DNA of 49,750 nt from Hoeflea algicola (GTDB taxonomy: Bacteria > Pseudomonadota > Alphaproteobacteria > Rhizobiales > Rhizobiaceae): positions 1-49,750 of the forward strand of contig NZ_JAOVZR010000004.1 of NCBI RefSeq assembly GCF_026619415.1, read 5' to 3'. Numbering within the stretch: the first letter of the stretch is position 1; each line of letters starts with the position of its first letter. The notes under the pieces are model-generated. The model saw only the letters and a list, made by a program, of their open reading frames with translations. It did not search any database and was not told where the DNA came from. Shown piece by piece: positions 24,313 through 32,804 of the stretch. The translations under genes were made by a program, and so were the position numbers.

Positions 24313-25913
24313 GTTGCCCAGCGGTTCAACTGCGCGCGGCCCGCCTCGGCAATGACCAGTTCATCCTTGCCGTTGGGTTCTCCCCATTCGCTGTCATTGC
24401 CCGCCTTGATCCAATCAATCGGCGTCGGCGAGTAGACAATCGTCACATGCAGATCATCGACCAGATCGGCAATGCCCTGCGACTTCGCCCATGCAGCGAT
24501 CTCATCCACGTTCACAACGTCACGGCGGACATAGAGCGTGCGCGGCGCCGCGTCTTCGGCTACCTGGCGCGGCGGGATTGGATCAATTTCTTCTTCCGGC
24601 GCCGGCGGCAGGTCGGATATCTTGCCGAATTCCTCAATGGCCGCTTCCAGCCCTGGCATCGTTCCATCTTCAATCAGCATGTTGGTGAATGCTTCCGACA
24701 GTGTCTCAATCGGCATCAGCGGATCATTGGTGCCGTTACCCGCAATGGCGCGCGCGGCATCGGTCTTGGTCTTGAATACGTCGGCCTTTTCCTTCTCGGA
24801 CAGACCCCAGAGCGGCGACCATGTGTAGTGGATTTCCTCGGGCCGATTGCCAAGCGCGGACCGGATCACAACCTCATCGAGCCGGTGAAGGTTTGGTGCC
24901 AGTTCCGTTTTCTGCCGGGCAGAAATGTTGTCGTAATAGTTCCGGATATCGCTTTCACCGGTTGCGTTCATGCCCGATGGTGACTGACCCAGGAGCCTCG
25001 TTACCGGGATATCAGCCGCGCCGGCCGCGATCTGGAGGAACTGTTGCGTGATCTCCGGAAGCTGGGCGAAGTTGATGGTCTTCTGTTCCCACTTCTCGCC
25101 AGCGTCTTTTCCGTCGCCCTCGAGCAGCACCATGTTGAACATGGACTTGATCGAATTGGCATAGGTAAAGCGATCGGTCAGTTGCCTCGTCGTGGTGGGG
25201 TTCTGCAGAAACTTCGACAGGCCCGGAATGTAGATCACGTCCGTCTTGGCTTCCGGGATCAGCGCGGCAACGTGCTGATGCACCGATGTCGCGCTTTGAA
25301 CCGCGTCATAGACAATCTGCAGGATGCTATCGCCCCAGCCGTCATCGTTGAACGTGTCGTCAAGGATGTCGGCGCCAATGAACCGGATCATGCGCGACGG
25401 GTGAACCGTAACCGTGTTCCCGATCTTCGAATTCACCGTGTAGCTGATCGGCTCGCCGTAAAATTCACTGGTGACATCGCGGTTGATCTCGCCAACCGTC
25501 ACTTCATTGCGATTGAGCACATGCAGGTAAAGCAGATCACCCTTCCTGATCCGGTCCATATCAAGCGGATTTTCCGGAGTGCCGTCTTTCATCCCCATAT
25601 AAATCGCTGCACCGCGCAACAGGCGGGCCCGGCGCATTGCGGCATTGACCTTTGCCCGGACATTGATCAGCGGATCGGCTTCAATCTTTTCCAGCAATTC
25701 GATCTGGTCGTTTTCGGCTTGCCAGTCCCGCCATTCGCGGGTCATGTCATTCGGGATGATGTCAACGATCTTGCGCGCCAGCCAGTCGGACCGGTGCATG
25801 GCGTTCAGTTCGGCATCCGTGACATACCGAAGGGCGTAGGCCATATCGGTGGTCTTGTCTTTCGATGTGCCGAGCCCGGTAACGAGGCTTTTCAGAGTGT
25901 CGAGAATTTGCAT
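24297..25913 (-). CDS. Portal protein (DUF1073) with start of a C-terminal Acb1-like 2H domain
   Basis: Residues about 1-440 are a DUF1073/PF06381 portal protein with LARKIVDIIPNDMTREWRDW near the N-terminus and GMNATGESDIRNYYDNIS further on. From about residue 458 a domain with DLHVTIVYSPTP (H489, T491) begins; it is the first motif of a 2H phosphoesterase of the Acb1 type, which in other phages degrades cyclic oligonucleotide signals of CBASS. The frame leaves the domain after EAG at about residue 525, so the second motif lies in 24109-24312. Starts with TAATG overlap to the terminase gene. Confidence 0.8.
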   Translation of the reverse strand: MQILDTLKSLVTGLGTSKDKTTDMAYALRYVTDAELNAMHRSDWLARKIVDIIPNDMTREWRDWQAENDQIELLEKIEADPLINVRAKVNAAMRRARLLRGAAIYMGMKDGTPENPLDMDRIRKGDLLYLHVLNRNEVTVGEINRDVTSEFYGEPISYTVNSKIGNTVTVHPSRMIRFIGADILDDTFNDDGWGDSILQIVYDAVQSATSVHQHVAALIPEAKTDVIYIPGLSKFLQNPTTTRQLTDRFTYANSIKSMFNMVLLEGDGKDAGEKWEQKTINFAQLPEITQQFLQIAAGAADIPVTRLLGQSPSGMNATGESDIRNYYDNISARQKTELAPNLHRLDEVVIRSALGNRPEEIHYTWSPLWGLSEKEKADVFKTKTDAARAIAGNGTNDPLMPIETLSEAFTNMLIEDGTMPGLEAAIEEFGKISDLPPAPEEEIDPIPPRQVAEDAAPRTLYVRRDVVNVDEIAAWAKSQGIADLVDDLHVTIVYSPTPIDWIKAGNDSEWGEPNGKDELVIAEAGRAQLNRWATWALC

Positions 25914-27322
25914 TATGCGACCACTCCAAGCATGCCGTATTTGTAGCCGATATTCACGTTGTCAGCGGCAATCACCGCATCAGCCAAGTTGTGCGACTTG
26001 ACGCCAAGGTCTTTTTTCAGCTTCGCCTTTGGAACAACCCGCTTCTTGCCTTCGCTCTCGACCCACCAGGGAACGCAAAGCTCAGTGAACAGCGCATCGA
26101 GCTTTTCAGCGCCGATATCAGCGGAGAATGACAGAACGTCCTCGGGCTTGATCGATTGACCGCGTGTGACCGCGTTGAACGTCAGCATGGCCTTGCGAGC
26201 CGTATTCGCCCACGCCTGCGATTTGAGGTTCAGATATTCGTCTTTGTTCTTCGGGCTGTTGCCGTTGTCTGTGTCCGAAGGGCTGTCCGGATCCATGACC
26301 GCACCGCCTGCGTGGAAGGCGTAATGCTCGACACTGACATTGCCGACAGCGTTCTGCTCATCGATATAGCCGCCGACGAAAGCACCCACGCCAATCGTAT
26401 CGTAGGACACCAGCGCATTAATGTTCTTCGCCTTGGCCCAAACCTTCTTGGCGTTCTGAACCAGTTCATCCTTGCCAGACGACCAGTCTTCCGCGTCTGT
26501 GAATATCCCTGCCACCTTGTCAGCCGTGGCGCATTTGTCTTCGCCGTCATCTGCCGGGTCAAAGCCGATCACGTTCCGGCCTGTCAGCGTGACATTGAGA
26601 ACCTTGTGAGCATCCACGCATGCGTCGAGCCAACGGCGCTTGAAGATGGAGAGCTCGCTATCGCCGAGAGGAATGCCGCCGTAGATGTGTTCAAACATCT
26701 CCGGGTCGCGATCCTTCATCGCCGCGATGTCGCGCAAGGCCTTTTGCGATAGAAACGGGTTTTCGGTGTAGTCGATCTTTCTTACAATGCAGTGCGGCGG
26801 CGTGTTGACGACGAAGTTCTTCCAGACGTAATCCGTCACCAGCTTGGGATTGAACAGCAGGATTGCCAGACTGTCTTCTTTGCGGATCGTCGGCCCGATA
26901 ACCACCCACTGGTCTTCTGTGAGCTTTTCGGCTTCCTCAACCCAAAGGATATCGACATCAGACGTGCCCTTGATATCCTCAAGATTGCGCTCGATGCCGT
27001 AGAATATGAACTCCGAACCGCTGGCCCGGTGGATGATCGTGGTCTTTTGGATCTCGTATTGATCGTTAAGCCCGAGGTGATTGATTGCCCATTTCAGTTC
27101 GGTGTAGACCGATTCCTGAATGCGGTTCTGAAAGCGCCTGATGCAGAGTACCCGCATCTTGGCGTGGACGTGATCAACGAGGCGGATTAGCTGGCAAGCA
27201 GTGTCGCGCGTTTTGGAGCTCGACCGGCCACCGTGCAGGACGGCTGTGTCGTTCTCACCCAGGAATACCTTTTCCCAGAAGCTGAACAATGCAGGATTGG
27301 TAAGATGGGCGCACACATTCAC
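25913..27322 (-). CDS. Terminase large subunit, PBSX/Terminase_3-like (469 aa)
   Basis: Walker A-like LHGGRSSSKTRD, Walker B DILWVEEAEKL, coupling region IGPTIRKEDSLAILLFNPK and nuclease motif IGFDPADDGEDK followed by SYDTIGVGAFVGG are clear. The enzyme translocates DNA into the prohead and cuts it. I chose the GTG at 27320-27322, overlapping the small-subunit stop (GTGA), with AAGAGGG upstream, over a longer reading. Confidence 0.88.
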   Translation of the reverse strand: MNVCAHLTNPALFSFWEKVFLGENDTAVLHGGRSSSKTRDTACQLIRLVDHVHAKMRVLCIRRFQNRIQESVYTELKWAINHLGLNDQYEIQKTTIIHRASGSEFIFYGIERNLEDIKGTSDVDILWVEEAEKLTEDQWVVIGPTIRKEDSLAILLFNPKLVTDYVWKNFVVNTPPHCIVRKIDYTENPFLSQKALRDIAAMKDRDPEMFEHIYGGIPLGDSELSIFKRRWLDACVDAHKVLNVTLTGRNVIGFDPADDGEDKCATADKVAGIFTDAEDWSSGKDELVQNAKKVWAKAKNINALVSYDTIGVGAFVGGYIDEQNAVGNVSVEHYAFHAGGAVMDPDSPSDTDNGNSPKNKDEYLNLKSQAWANTARKAMLTFNAVTRGQSIKPEDVLSFSADIGAEKLDALFTELCVPWWVESEGKKRVVPKAKLKKDLGVKSHNLADAVIAADNVNIGYKYGMLGVVA

Positions 27323-28020
27323 TCTTCGCCCTCTTGTCGCAGCACCTCGCGCCACGTCCTGGTTTCCGTCTGGATAGGACCGCCACCCGCGCCGGTGTGC
27401 TCATGCTTCTCAACGAACATGCCCAGGTGCTTCGCGACGTTTTCCAGCGCCTTCAGCTGGTCGTGCATCTTGATTTCGAAGCCGTCGCGGGTGACCTTGA
27501 CGCCGGCATACAGCATCCTTGCCCTGTCGCTCAGCTTGCGAGTGTCCAAGGCGTGAGGATCGATATGACCCTCGCCATAGCAGCGCGGACAATCAGGATG
27601 GGGTCCGGCCGTTGCGTCGAAGCCGAAGCCGCCATCAGCATCAGGCAGCTGCTTAGCCTCAACTGCCTCGGCGGCCATCAGCGCGCTGGCAAACTCCTCG
27701 GGGTCCCGCCATTGGTAGGAATGATCATCGCCATGGCAATAGCGACAGCAAATGCGCCGAAGCTGAATGATGTCGTTCGGATCTGCGGTGGCGATATTCC
27801 ATAGGCGCTCAAGCACCATATCGGCTGTGACCTCGACCCGCCCGGACCTTTCGTCCTTGGCCTTTGAGATCGCTTCGGCAATCCTAGTTTTCCCTAGCAA
27901 CTCCGGACCAATCTTGTCGGCGTTGCGCTTGCTGTATCCGGCCCTGATTGCGGCCTGAGTGGCGTTAAGGTCGACAAGGTATTCCTTGACGAACAACGCC
28001 TGTTTCGGTGTTAGCGCCAT
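27319..28020 (-). CDS. Terminase small subunit with zinc-knuckle insert (233 aa)
   Basis: The start ALTPKQALFVKEYLVDLNAT and AIRAGYSKRNADKIG is the typical N-terminal helix-turn-helix of PF03592 small terminases, which recognise the packaging site. Between about residues 90 and 160 two cysteine clusters, CCRYCHGDDH and CPRCYGEGH, suggest an inserted zinc-binding module. The C-terminal end links to the large subunit. The ATG at 28018-28020 has GAGG upstream. Confidence 0.8.
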   Translation of the reverse strand: MALTPKQALFVKEYLVDLNATQAAIRAGYSKRNADKIGPELLGKTRIAEAISKAKDERSGRVEVTADMVLERLWNIATADPNDIIQLRRICCRYCHGDDHSYQWRDPEEFASALMAAEAVEAKQLPDADGGFGFDATAGPHPDCPRCYGEGHIDPHALDTRKLSDRARMLYAGVKVTRDGFEIKMHDQLKALENVAKHLGMFVEKHEHTGAGGGPIQTETRTWREVLRQEGEE

Positions 28021-28273
28021 GACTGACACCTCGCGAGTTTAATCCGGCTTCCCAAGATTGGCCCGGGCATTATGACGAACGCCAACGCAAACGGGCATGT
28101 GATCCATAATCATGGGCTATCCCTCGCACCGGTTGGCGAAGGTCAGGAGCTTGCGTTGGTTGGAAGGAATTGCAGTAGCACCGGAACTCAAAGAGCCCGG
28201 CGCTTGCAGGTGGTGAGACCTGCCATGCTGGCGGGGAAAAGCCCTCTTCGCCAAATCACCTATTTCGCGAAAA
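28021..28273 (-). other. Structured leader between NusG-like gene and terminase
   Basis: About 250 bases have no convincing gene. They contain a perfect 9-bp inverted repeat CCAACGCAA (28082-28090)/TTGCGTTGG (28151-28159), a 6-bp hairpin GCAGGT/ACCTGC (28206-28211, 28218-28223) and a short TTCGCGAA palindrome. This is a candidate RNA element for antitermination or a packaging (cos/pac) site beside the small terminase. A weak 24-codon ORF in it was not accepted. Confidence 0.5.
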
Positions 28274-28999
28274 CTACGCCGCTTCCTCAACATCGTCAAC
28301 AGCGAATTCAAATTTGCCAAGCCGGTCGGCAATTGCCTTGACGGTATTTCGATTTGTGACGGATTGGATTGTGACCGATATAACGCTGTCCGTCGGCTTG
28401 TGCCGCAACACGTGTCGTGATCCCTCGATGAACCGGCGCCGTGACCGTGCCTTTGGCGGATCGACGTAATCGCAGAACGCCTGCCATTCGATCATGCGCA
28501 GATCGTGAATGTCACGCCCCCAAACACGAACTGGCGCGTTGTCCAAATCACGGATCACGCCGAAAATGCCCATGGACTTCGCCGCGCTACCATCAAAGTG
28601 ATGCCAGTCATCGACATATCTGACAAAAGCATATCCTTGAATAATTGGTTGCCGGCGCGTCACCATGACGTTTCGCTTTCGACGATGCGGCGTTTCGGTG
28701 ATTGCCATGGGTATGAAATAATCAATCCCGAGTGTGTCGAGTGCAACCTCGATATTGGTTTTCTGATTGATGTCTGGAACGATGAACTGGTGAGCCCCGC
28801 CCTTCGGCCCTGCAAATACGATGCGGCGGTTTGAAACGCGGGTAGCCTGTCCGGAAATACGGACCGCGTACCAATTATGATCGATGTTGTTCAAAATGCC
28901 CGGTCTCCATTTCGAGAAACCGGAAGGCCGTGCCAGGCTGATTTCAGGATCAGTTATTCGGTCGAGTTGGTCAAGGGGATGATCATCGAATTCTCTCAT
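28274..28999 (-). CDS. NusG/RfaH-like protein, candidate late antiterminator (241 aa)
   Basis: From about residue 42 the pattern NWYAVRISGQ, then LDTLGIDYFIPMAITE, then TRRQPIIQGYAFVRY and DNAPVRVWGRDIHDLRM matches the NusG N-terminal domain that binds RNA polymerase at the clamp. The following C-terminal part (SVISVTIQSVTNRN) would be the KOW-like end but is not clear. It lies just before the terminase-to-tail operon, so antitermination of late genes is a fair inference. Overlaps the preceding gene by 17 bases; the ribosome site is poor. Confidence 0.7.
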   Translation of the reverse strand: MREFDDHPLDQLDRITDPEISLARPSGFSKWRPGILNNIDHNWYAVRISGQATRVSNRRIVFAGPKGGAHQFIVPDINQKTNIEVALDTLGIDYFIPMAITETPHRRKRNVMVTRRQPIIQGYAFVRYVDDWHHFDGSAAKSMGIFGVIRDLDNAPVRVWGRDIHDLRMIEWQAFCDYVDPPKARSRRRFIEGSRHVLRHKPTDSVISVTIQSVTNRNTVKAIADRLGKFEFAVDDVEEAA

Positions 29000-29366
29000 A
29001 GCTAGTTGTCGGCTTCCCGCGTGCGGGTTTCGACTTGATGATCTTCAATTCGCCCTTCCCTGCCAGATCGGCGATGATCGAATGCAGCTGCGCAGTCGAG
29101 ACGATCGACTGTGTTGCCCTGACAATGACCGAATGATCGACGGCGCCATTGCCCGTCAGCAGCGAGGCGATCTTGTGGACGGCTCGCACTCGCCTGTCGT
29201 GATCGATCTCGACTGGATCCGCATCGGCTCGCGACCTGATCTCGATTGTATCGGCGACACGCTGCAATTCACCTGGCGCACCGACGATCATTCCGGCAAA
29301 GCTGGCGAGCAATTGCTCCAGCTTCTCGATGCGGGTTTCCAGAGCCTCAATTCTTGAATTTTCCAT
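28983..29366 (-). CDS. Coiled-coil and winged-helix-like protein (127 aa)
   Basis: Starts MENSRIEALETRIEKLEQLL, a heptad-rich helix, followed by a C-terminal part that looks like a winged helix (VDHSVIVRATQSIVSTAQLH, then ELKIIKSKPARGKPTTSYE). This suggests a dimeric DNA-binding regulator. The ATG at 29364-29366 lies inside a copy of the repeat TGACAGTTATG, so it may regulate itself. A -10-like TATAAT is at 29386-29391. Overlaps the NusG-like gene start. Confidence 0.6.
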   Translation of the reverse strand: MENSRIEALETRIEKLEQLLASFAGMIVGAPGELQRVADTIEIRSRADADPVEIDHDRRVRAVHKIASLLTGNGAVDHSVIVRATQSIVSTAQLHSIIADLAGKGELKIIKSKPARGKPTTSYERIR

Positions 29367-29637
29367 AACTGTCACCGTCACCTCTATTATATCCAAAACG
29401 CCATTTTTCAAGACTTACCATAATTTACATATTCGGAAATTACCAGAACTCTCAGATTTCCCCTTGGTTGGATTATTTTATGTTTTTAGTGACAGTTATT
29501 ATATATATATGATTTTATTATGTTTTTCGCTATCAAAACCGTCAACGATAATGTCATAATGTCACTGACGGTTTTGGCATAACCGTCAACTGACCAATGA
29601 CGGTTATGGTGACACATATTCAAAGCGCAAAGCCGGG
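29364..29637. promoter_or_regulatory. Repeat-rich control region or origin (TGACGGTTATG copies)
   Basis: An AT-rich gap holds six copies of a half site TGAC(G/A)GTT(A/T)T: at 29364-29374, 29490-29499, 29535-29544, 29566-29575, 29578-29588 and 29598-29608. Two pairs form inverted repeats, a 10-bp pair with a 21-base loop and a perfect 11-bp pair with a 9-base loop. A run of alternating AT lies at 29498-29511. A consensus -10 (TATAAT, leftward) is at 29386-29391. The region could be a promoter with operators for the late regulators or a replication origin; both are inference. Confidence 0.6.
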
Positions 29638-31890
29638 TCATTTTCCGACCTGATATCGGATAGTTGACCTGCCCTTCGGGTTGGTTATTTCCTGCCTTTC
29701 AAGCTGACCGCCGTCGCACATAGACTGCAATATATCCTTGAGGTCGCGAGGCTTTATGGCGTTCTGCAATGACCTGACCAGATCCCGATTTGAAGCTGTT
29801 CCGCCCCTCGCCTTGATGCAGCGCATGATCTTCTGCGCGTTGGCCTGGTTCTCGTTGTCGGCCATCCACTCGGCAGCGCCAGCGGCCATGAACTCGGCGG
29901 ATTGACGGGCAACCATTATCCCATATTCCAGATCGGACGATTGAAGCTTGATGCCTTCCATCCGGCCGATCGCGACGATCGTGGCGATGCGTAAAGCCAT
30001 CTCCACGGTTCTGGCATAGAATGCCCCGCTTTCCGGATCCTTGTCGATCAGGGCCTCGATCTCGGCCGAGAACGCCATGTAGCGATCATGCGCACCATCA
30101 GCGGACCATTCAAGCGCCTTGACTGCGCCCTGGGCCGCCGGATCCACATAGGGATCGTTTCGCCATGTCGTGGCCATCTCGCCGGATGCGAAGTAAATAC
30201 GGCGCAGAGCCTCGCGGATATGGTCAGGAACAACAGACGCTTTTCCCTTCGGCTCTTTCTCCCGTGCCGTTGAGCGGCCATTGACCAGCAGGAACCGGTT
30301 CAGTGTCCCGTCCTCGAGTGATGCGCCTTCCATGCTCGAATAAAACTGCTCCGGCGTCGATGCGCCATAGAGCGTGATGGATGGCGCGTGGATCGTCTCG
30401 CTGGCCTTCTGCGCCCATTCCGGCGTCATGTAGGGCGCGAAGCTCGAGCTCCACATGGTCCGGATCACCTTGGATATGGCGCCCTCAAATCCTGACGCCC
30501 GCTTTGAATTGATCCGCTTCATGAACCCGCCGAATTCATCCATGGCGCAAATCGAGAGCGGCTTACGGACAAGGAAGTTGACCACGGCAGGCATGGATAT
30601 GAATTCGCTCGGCCCCAGGTGAACTGAAAGATTGGCAGCGGCCATGATCCTGCCGATTGACTGCAGCGGATGATCCTTCCCCTTGCCTGTTGGAGCCAGT
30701 CCGAGAATGTAGAGATGTGTCCCGCTCATGGTCGGTCCGGCGAATTGACGGCCGGCGACGGTTCCGACGATTGCCAGTGCGGCACCTATTGCAAGTTCCG
30801 GCTGTGGACGCCGCGCCGTGTCGACGATCCATTTTGCTATGTCGCCGACCAGCCCGGGCGGATAATCGATCGCCGTGACCTGATCGCCGGTAGCGTAGGG
30901 CGAGACAATCTCCCCCGTCTCCGCATCAGCCAATGTCCCGTCAATGTTCTCGATCAGCCGCCGCGCCGCTTCCGCCGCTTCAACCGGATCATAATCATGT
31001 TCATGGCCGCGGTGCTTGATGGCAATGGCAGACAGATCGGCGCCATTCTCGCGAGCCAGCGCAGCCAAGGTGGCGAGATTTACGCCTTGCCCCTTGAACG
31101 ATTTCCACTTGGCCGAAAGTTCCTTCGTGCCCTTGTATTTCGAGCCCCGCGCGGACCAGTCATCGGCAACAGCCAATCCCGTAGATGATCCACCGGTGGC
31201 GGCATGGACGGCCATGAGCGCGGCAAGCCAGTCCTGATAGCCGGAGTCCGGGCTGATATAGCCAAGCAGTTCCGCGATCTCGTCAATCTCGGCTCGGTCG
31301 TGGGAACCGGTGTTGATCTTCTCGCGCACCGGCTCAAGCGGCGTGGTGATCAGCTTGTGTAGCCAGTCTGGGATGACAGGTACATTGTCCAGGTCACCCC
31401 AGAGCTCATAGACCCTTCCATCCGCCATGACCGTGCCGGGTGCCACCACATACCCGCCATGGCCGCGGATGTTGATCCCCTTGTCCTTTAGCAGACCTTC
31501 CGAGTTGCCAAGCGTCTCACCGGCTCGCTGCCTGAAATAATGATGATTGCCGGCTGATGGTGTTGCGACCAATGGCGCGCTGTCCGGATCAAAGCCGTGA
31601 TCACCCATAAGCTGGCCGAACGCCTCGACACCATCCTTGTCTGGGTCGTGCCGGTCCGCGTCAACAACAATCAGGCCGGATTTGGCCAGGTCGAGCCCAA
31701 TGGCGGCATCCGGCCATTTCTGCCACCACTGCGCAATCTGCCGTTCATTGGTCGTGCTGGCCTCGCGCCACTTGATAAATGGCTTCGGCGCCTTTGCCTT
31801 CTCGCCGCCAGAATGGCAGGGAAAGATCGAGAACCCGGCCGCGGCAAGTGCAAGCGCTGTCTCGCGGTTGGAGACGGTGGTGTCTGACAT
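29638..31890 (-). CDS. Bifunctional primase-polymerase/helicase (750 aa)
   Basis: The N-terminal about 200 residues form a prim-pol domain (PF09250): SIFPCHSGGEKAKAPKPF, IVVDADRHDPDKDG with the D-x-D, and GNHHYFRQ. The C-terminal half has a helicase-like ATPase with ILGLAPTGKGKDH (Walker A-like) and SICAMDEFGGF (Walker B), DUF3987-like. It makes primers and unwinds DNA for phage replication. The ATG at 31888-31890 overlaps the upstream stop (ATGA). A terminal winged-helix-like part (ASNRDLVRSLQNAIKP) ends the protein. Confidence 0.82.
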   Translation of the reverse strand: MSDTTVSNRETALALAAAGFSIFPCHSGGEKAKAPKPFIKWREASTTNERQIAQWWQKWPDAAIGLDLAKSGLIVVDADRHDPDKDGVEAFGQLMGDHGFDPDSAPLVATPSAGNHHYFRQRAGETLGNSEGLLKDKGINIRGHGGYVVAPGTVMADGRVYELWGDLDNVPVIPDWLHKLITTPLEPVREKINTGSHDRAEIDEIAELLGYISPDSGYQDWLAALMAVHAATGGSSTGLAVADDWSARGSKYKGTKELSAKWKSFKGQGVNLATLAALARENGADLSAIAIKHRGHEHDYDPVEAAEAARRLIENIDGTLADAETGEIVSPYATGDQVTAIDYPPGLVGDIAKWIVDTARRPQPELAIGAALAIVGTVAGRQFAGPTMSGTHLYILGLAPTGKGKDHPLQSIGRIMAAANLSVHLGPSEFISMPAVVNFLVRKPLSICAMDEFGGFMKRINSKRASGFEGAISKVIRTMWSSSFAPYMTPEWAQKASETIHAPSITLYGASTPEQFYSSMEGASLEDGTLNRFLLVNGRSTAREKEPKGKASVVPDHIREALRRIYFASGEMATTWRNDPYVDPAAQGAVKALEWSADGAHDRYMAFSAEIEALIDKDPESGAFYARTVEMALRIATIVAIGRMEGIKLQSSDLEYGIMVARQSAEFMAAGAAEWMADNENQANAQKIMRCIKARGGTASNRDLVRSLQNAIKPRDLKDILQSMCDGGQLERQEITNPKGRSTIRYQVGK

Positions 31891-32234
31891 CACAGCGTCA
31901 CCTTCCCGCTCATGTCGTTGGCGAGCGCGGTCCGGTATCCGCCAATGATGCGGCGGCGGAATTCCGACCATTCATCAATTGTCAATTGCGCAAAGTCGGT
32001 CTTGCCGATGGTTTCGAGAAGTTCGATCCCGGCATCTCCACCCTTTGCGGCTGCCCGGCTCTCGATCCGGGTGAACTGGTCTTGTTTCATCACGTAAACT
32101 GCCTTCGCGGCCTGAATGCATTTCGGATCGTCGCAGACCCATAAAATCTTGCTGGCGTTCTTTGGCGCGTAGCCGTGGCCCAACGCGGCGCGGGCGCATA
32201 CGCCACAGACGGCCGGGTTGAACTGGTCAATCAC
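31890..32234 (-). CDS. DUF6511-like zinc protein (114 aa)
   Basis: The N-terminus contains CGVCARAALGHGYAP and VCDDPKC: two Cys pairs that could bind zinc, as in DUF6511 proteins of phage replication regions. It starts with GTG, overlapping the previous stop (GTGA). Lies directly upstream of prim-pol; function unknown. Confidence 0.65.
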   Translation of the reverse strand: MIDQFNPAVCGVCARAALGHGYAPKNASKILWVCDDPKCIQAAKAVYVMKQDQFTRIESRAAAKGGDAGIELLETIGKTDFAQLTIDEWSEFRRRIIGGYRTALANDMSGKVTL

Positions 32235-32572
32235 TGATCTTTCCCAATGCGGGCCATGAACGCCTCGAACTCCTCATCGATCAGCCGTTCCTTGCGCCAT
32301 CTGGCGAGATATGATTTTCGCTTTGACCAGAATTCATGATCGTCGGATCGGGACTGGTAATAGCGCCTAATCACTTGCGCCCTGTTTCTGGCCTTGACCA
32401 TCGCCCAGTGGGCATCATTCTTGGCCTTTTGTGTCTCACGCTCTTTCCGTCGGACCACTTCCGCATGCCGCTCTTCCGGCGTCATGGCAGCGTACTTCCG
32501 CTTCATGCGCTCACGGTTTTTTACTCGCTCGGCCTCTCGCTGTTCGGGGGTCCAGTGATCTCGCTTAGCCAT
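32231..32572 (-). CDS. Very basic Arg-rich protein (113 aa)
   Basis: Starts MAKRDHWTPEQREAERVKNR and goes on with many Arg, Glu and Lys in long helices (HAEVVRRKERETQKAKNDAH). The charge and helices suggest nucleic-acid binding. The upstream extension of the frame is antisense-like and was dropped; AAGGG is a little far from the ATG. Its end overlaps the GTG of the next gene. Function unknown. Confidence 0.55.
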   Translation of the reverse strand: MAKRDHWTPEQREAERVKNRERMKRKYAAMTPEERHAEVVRRKERETQKAKNDAHWAMVKARNRAQVIRRYYQSRSDDHEFWSKRKSYLARWRKERLIDEEFEAFMARIGKDQ

Positions 32573-32804
32573 CGATACCAGCCCTTCCCCGCGCTGGGTT
32601 CCACGCGGGATTACCTGATCTGACCTGTGCCTTGGGTGTGTAGGAAATGACCTGCTCAAGCGTTGTGAACCGCCCGCCACAATTGCCGCAGGATCGCCGC
32701 CGTTTGATTGTCGCGTCGTTGAACCGACTGTCGATCACTCGCGAATTTCGCCGACCGCAACCGGGACACGGTATGCCTCTCGCATCGTCATCATCGGCCC
32801 TCAT
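32565..32804 (-). CDS. NrdR-like zinc-ribbon protein (79 aa)
   Basis: The body IPCPGCGRRNSRVIDSRF then KRRRSCGNCGGRFTTLEQV is a close match in pattern to the zinc ribbon of NrdR, the repressor of ribonucleotide reductase genes (four Cys, VIDSR, RRR, CxxC, RFTT). The ATP-cone that follows in host NrdR is absent; the C-terminal tail is Pro/Arg-rich. It may bind DNA at NrdR-box-like sites or act as a mimic. The ATG at 32802-32804 has AGAGG and an ATGA overlap. Confidence 0.75.
   Translation of the reverse strand: MRADDDDARGIPCPGCGRRNSRVIDSRFNDATIKRRRSCGNCGGRFTTLEQVISYTPKAQVRSGNPAWNPARGRAGIDG

Noticed and set aside
24340..24342. Programmed -1 frameshift in the portal gene
   Set aside because: GCG GGC CGC does not form an X_XXY_YYZ slippery site; a missing base is the simpler reading.
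28117..28332. 71-codon leftward ORF after the NusG-like gene
   Set aside because: Overlaps the NusG-like C-terminus in another frame, no ribosome site; region shows RNA-like structure instead.
29329..29559. Rightward ORF through the repeat-rich gap
   Set aside because: Composition of AT-rich noncoding DNA; contains the inverted-repeat sites and has no start signal.
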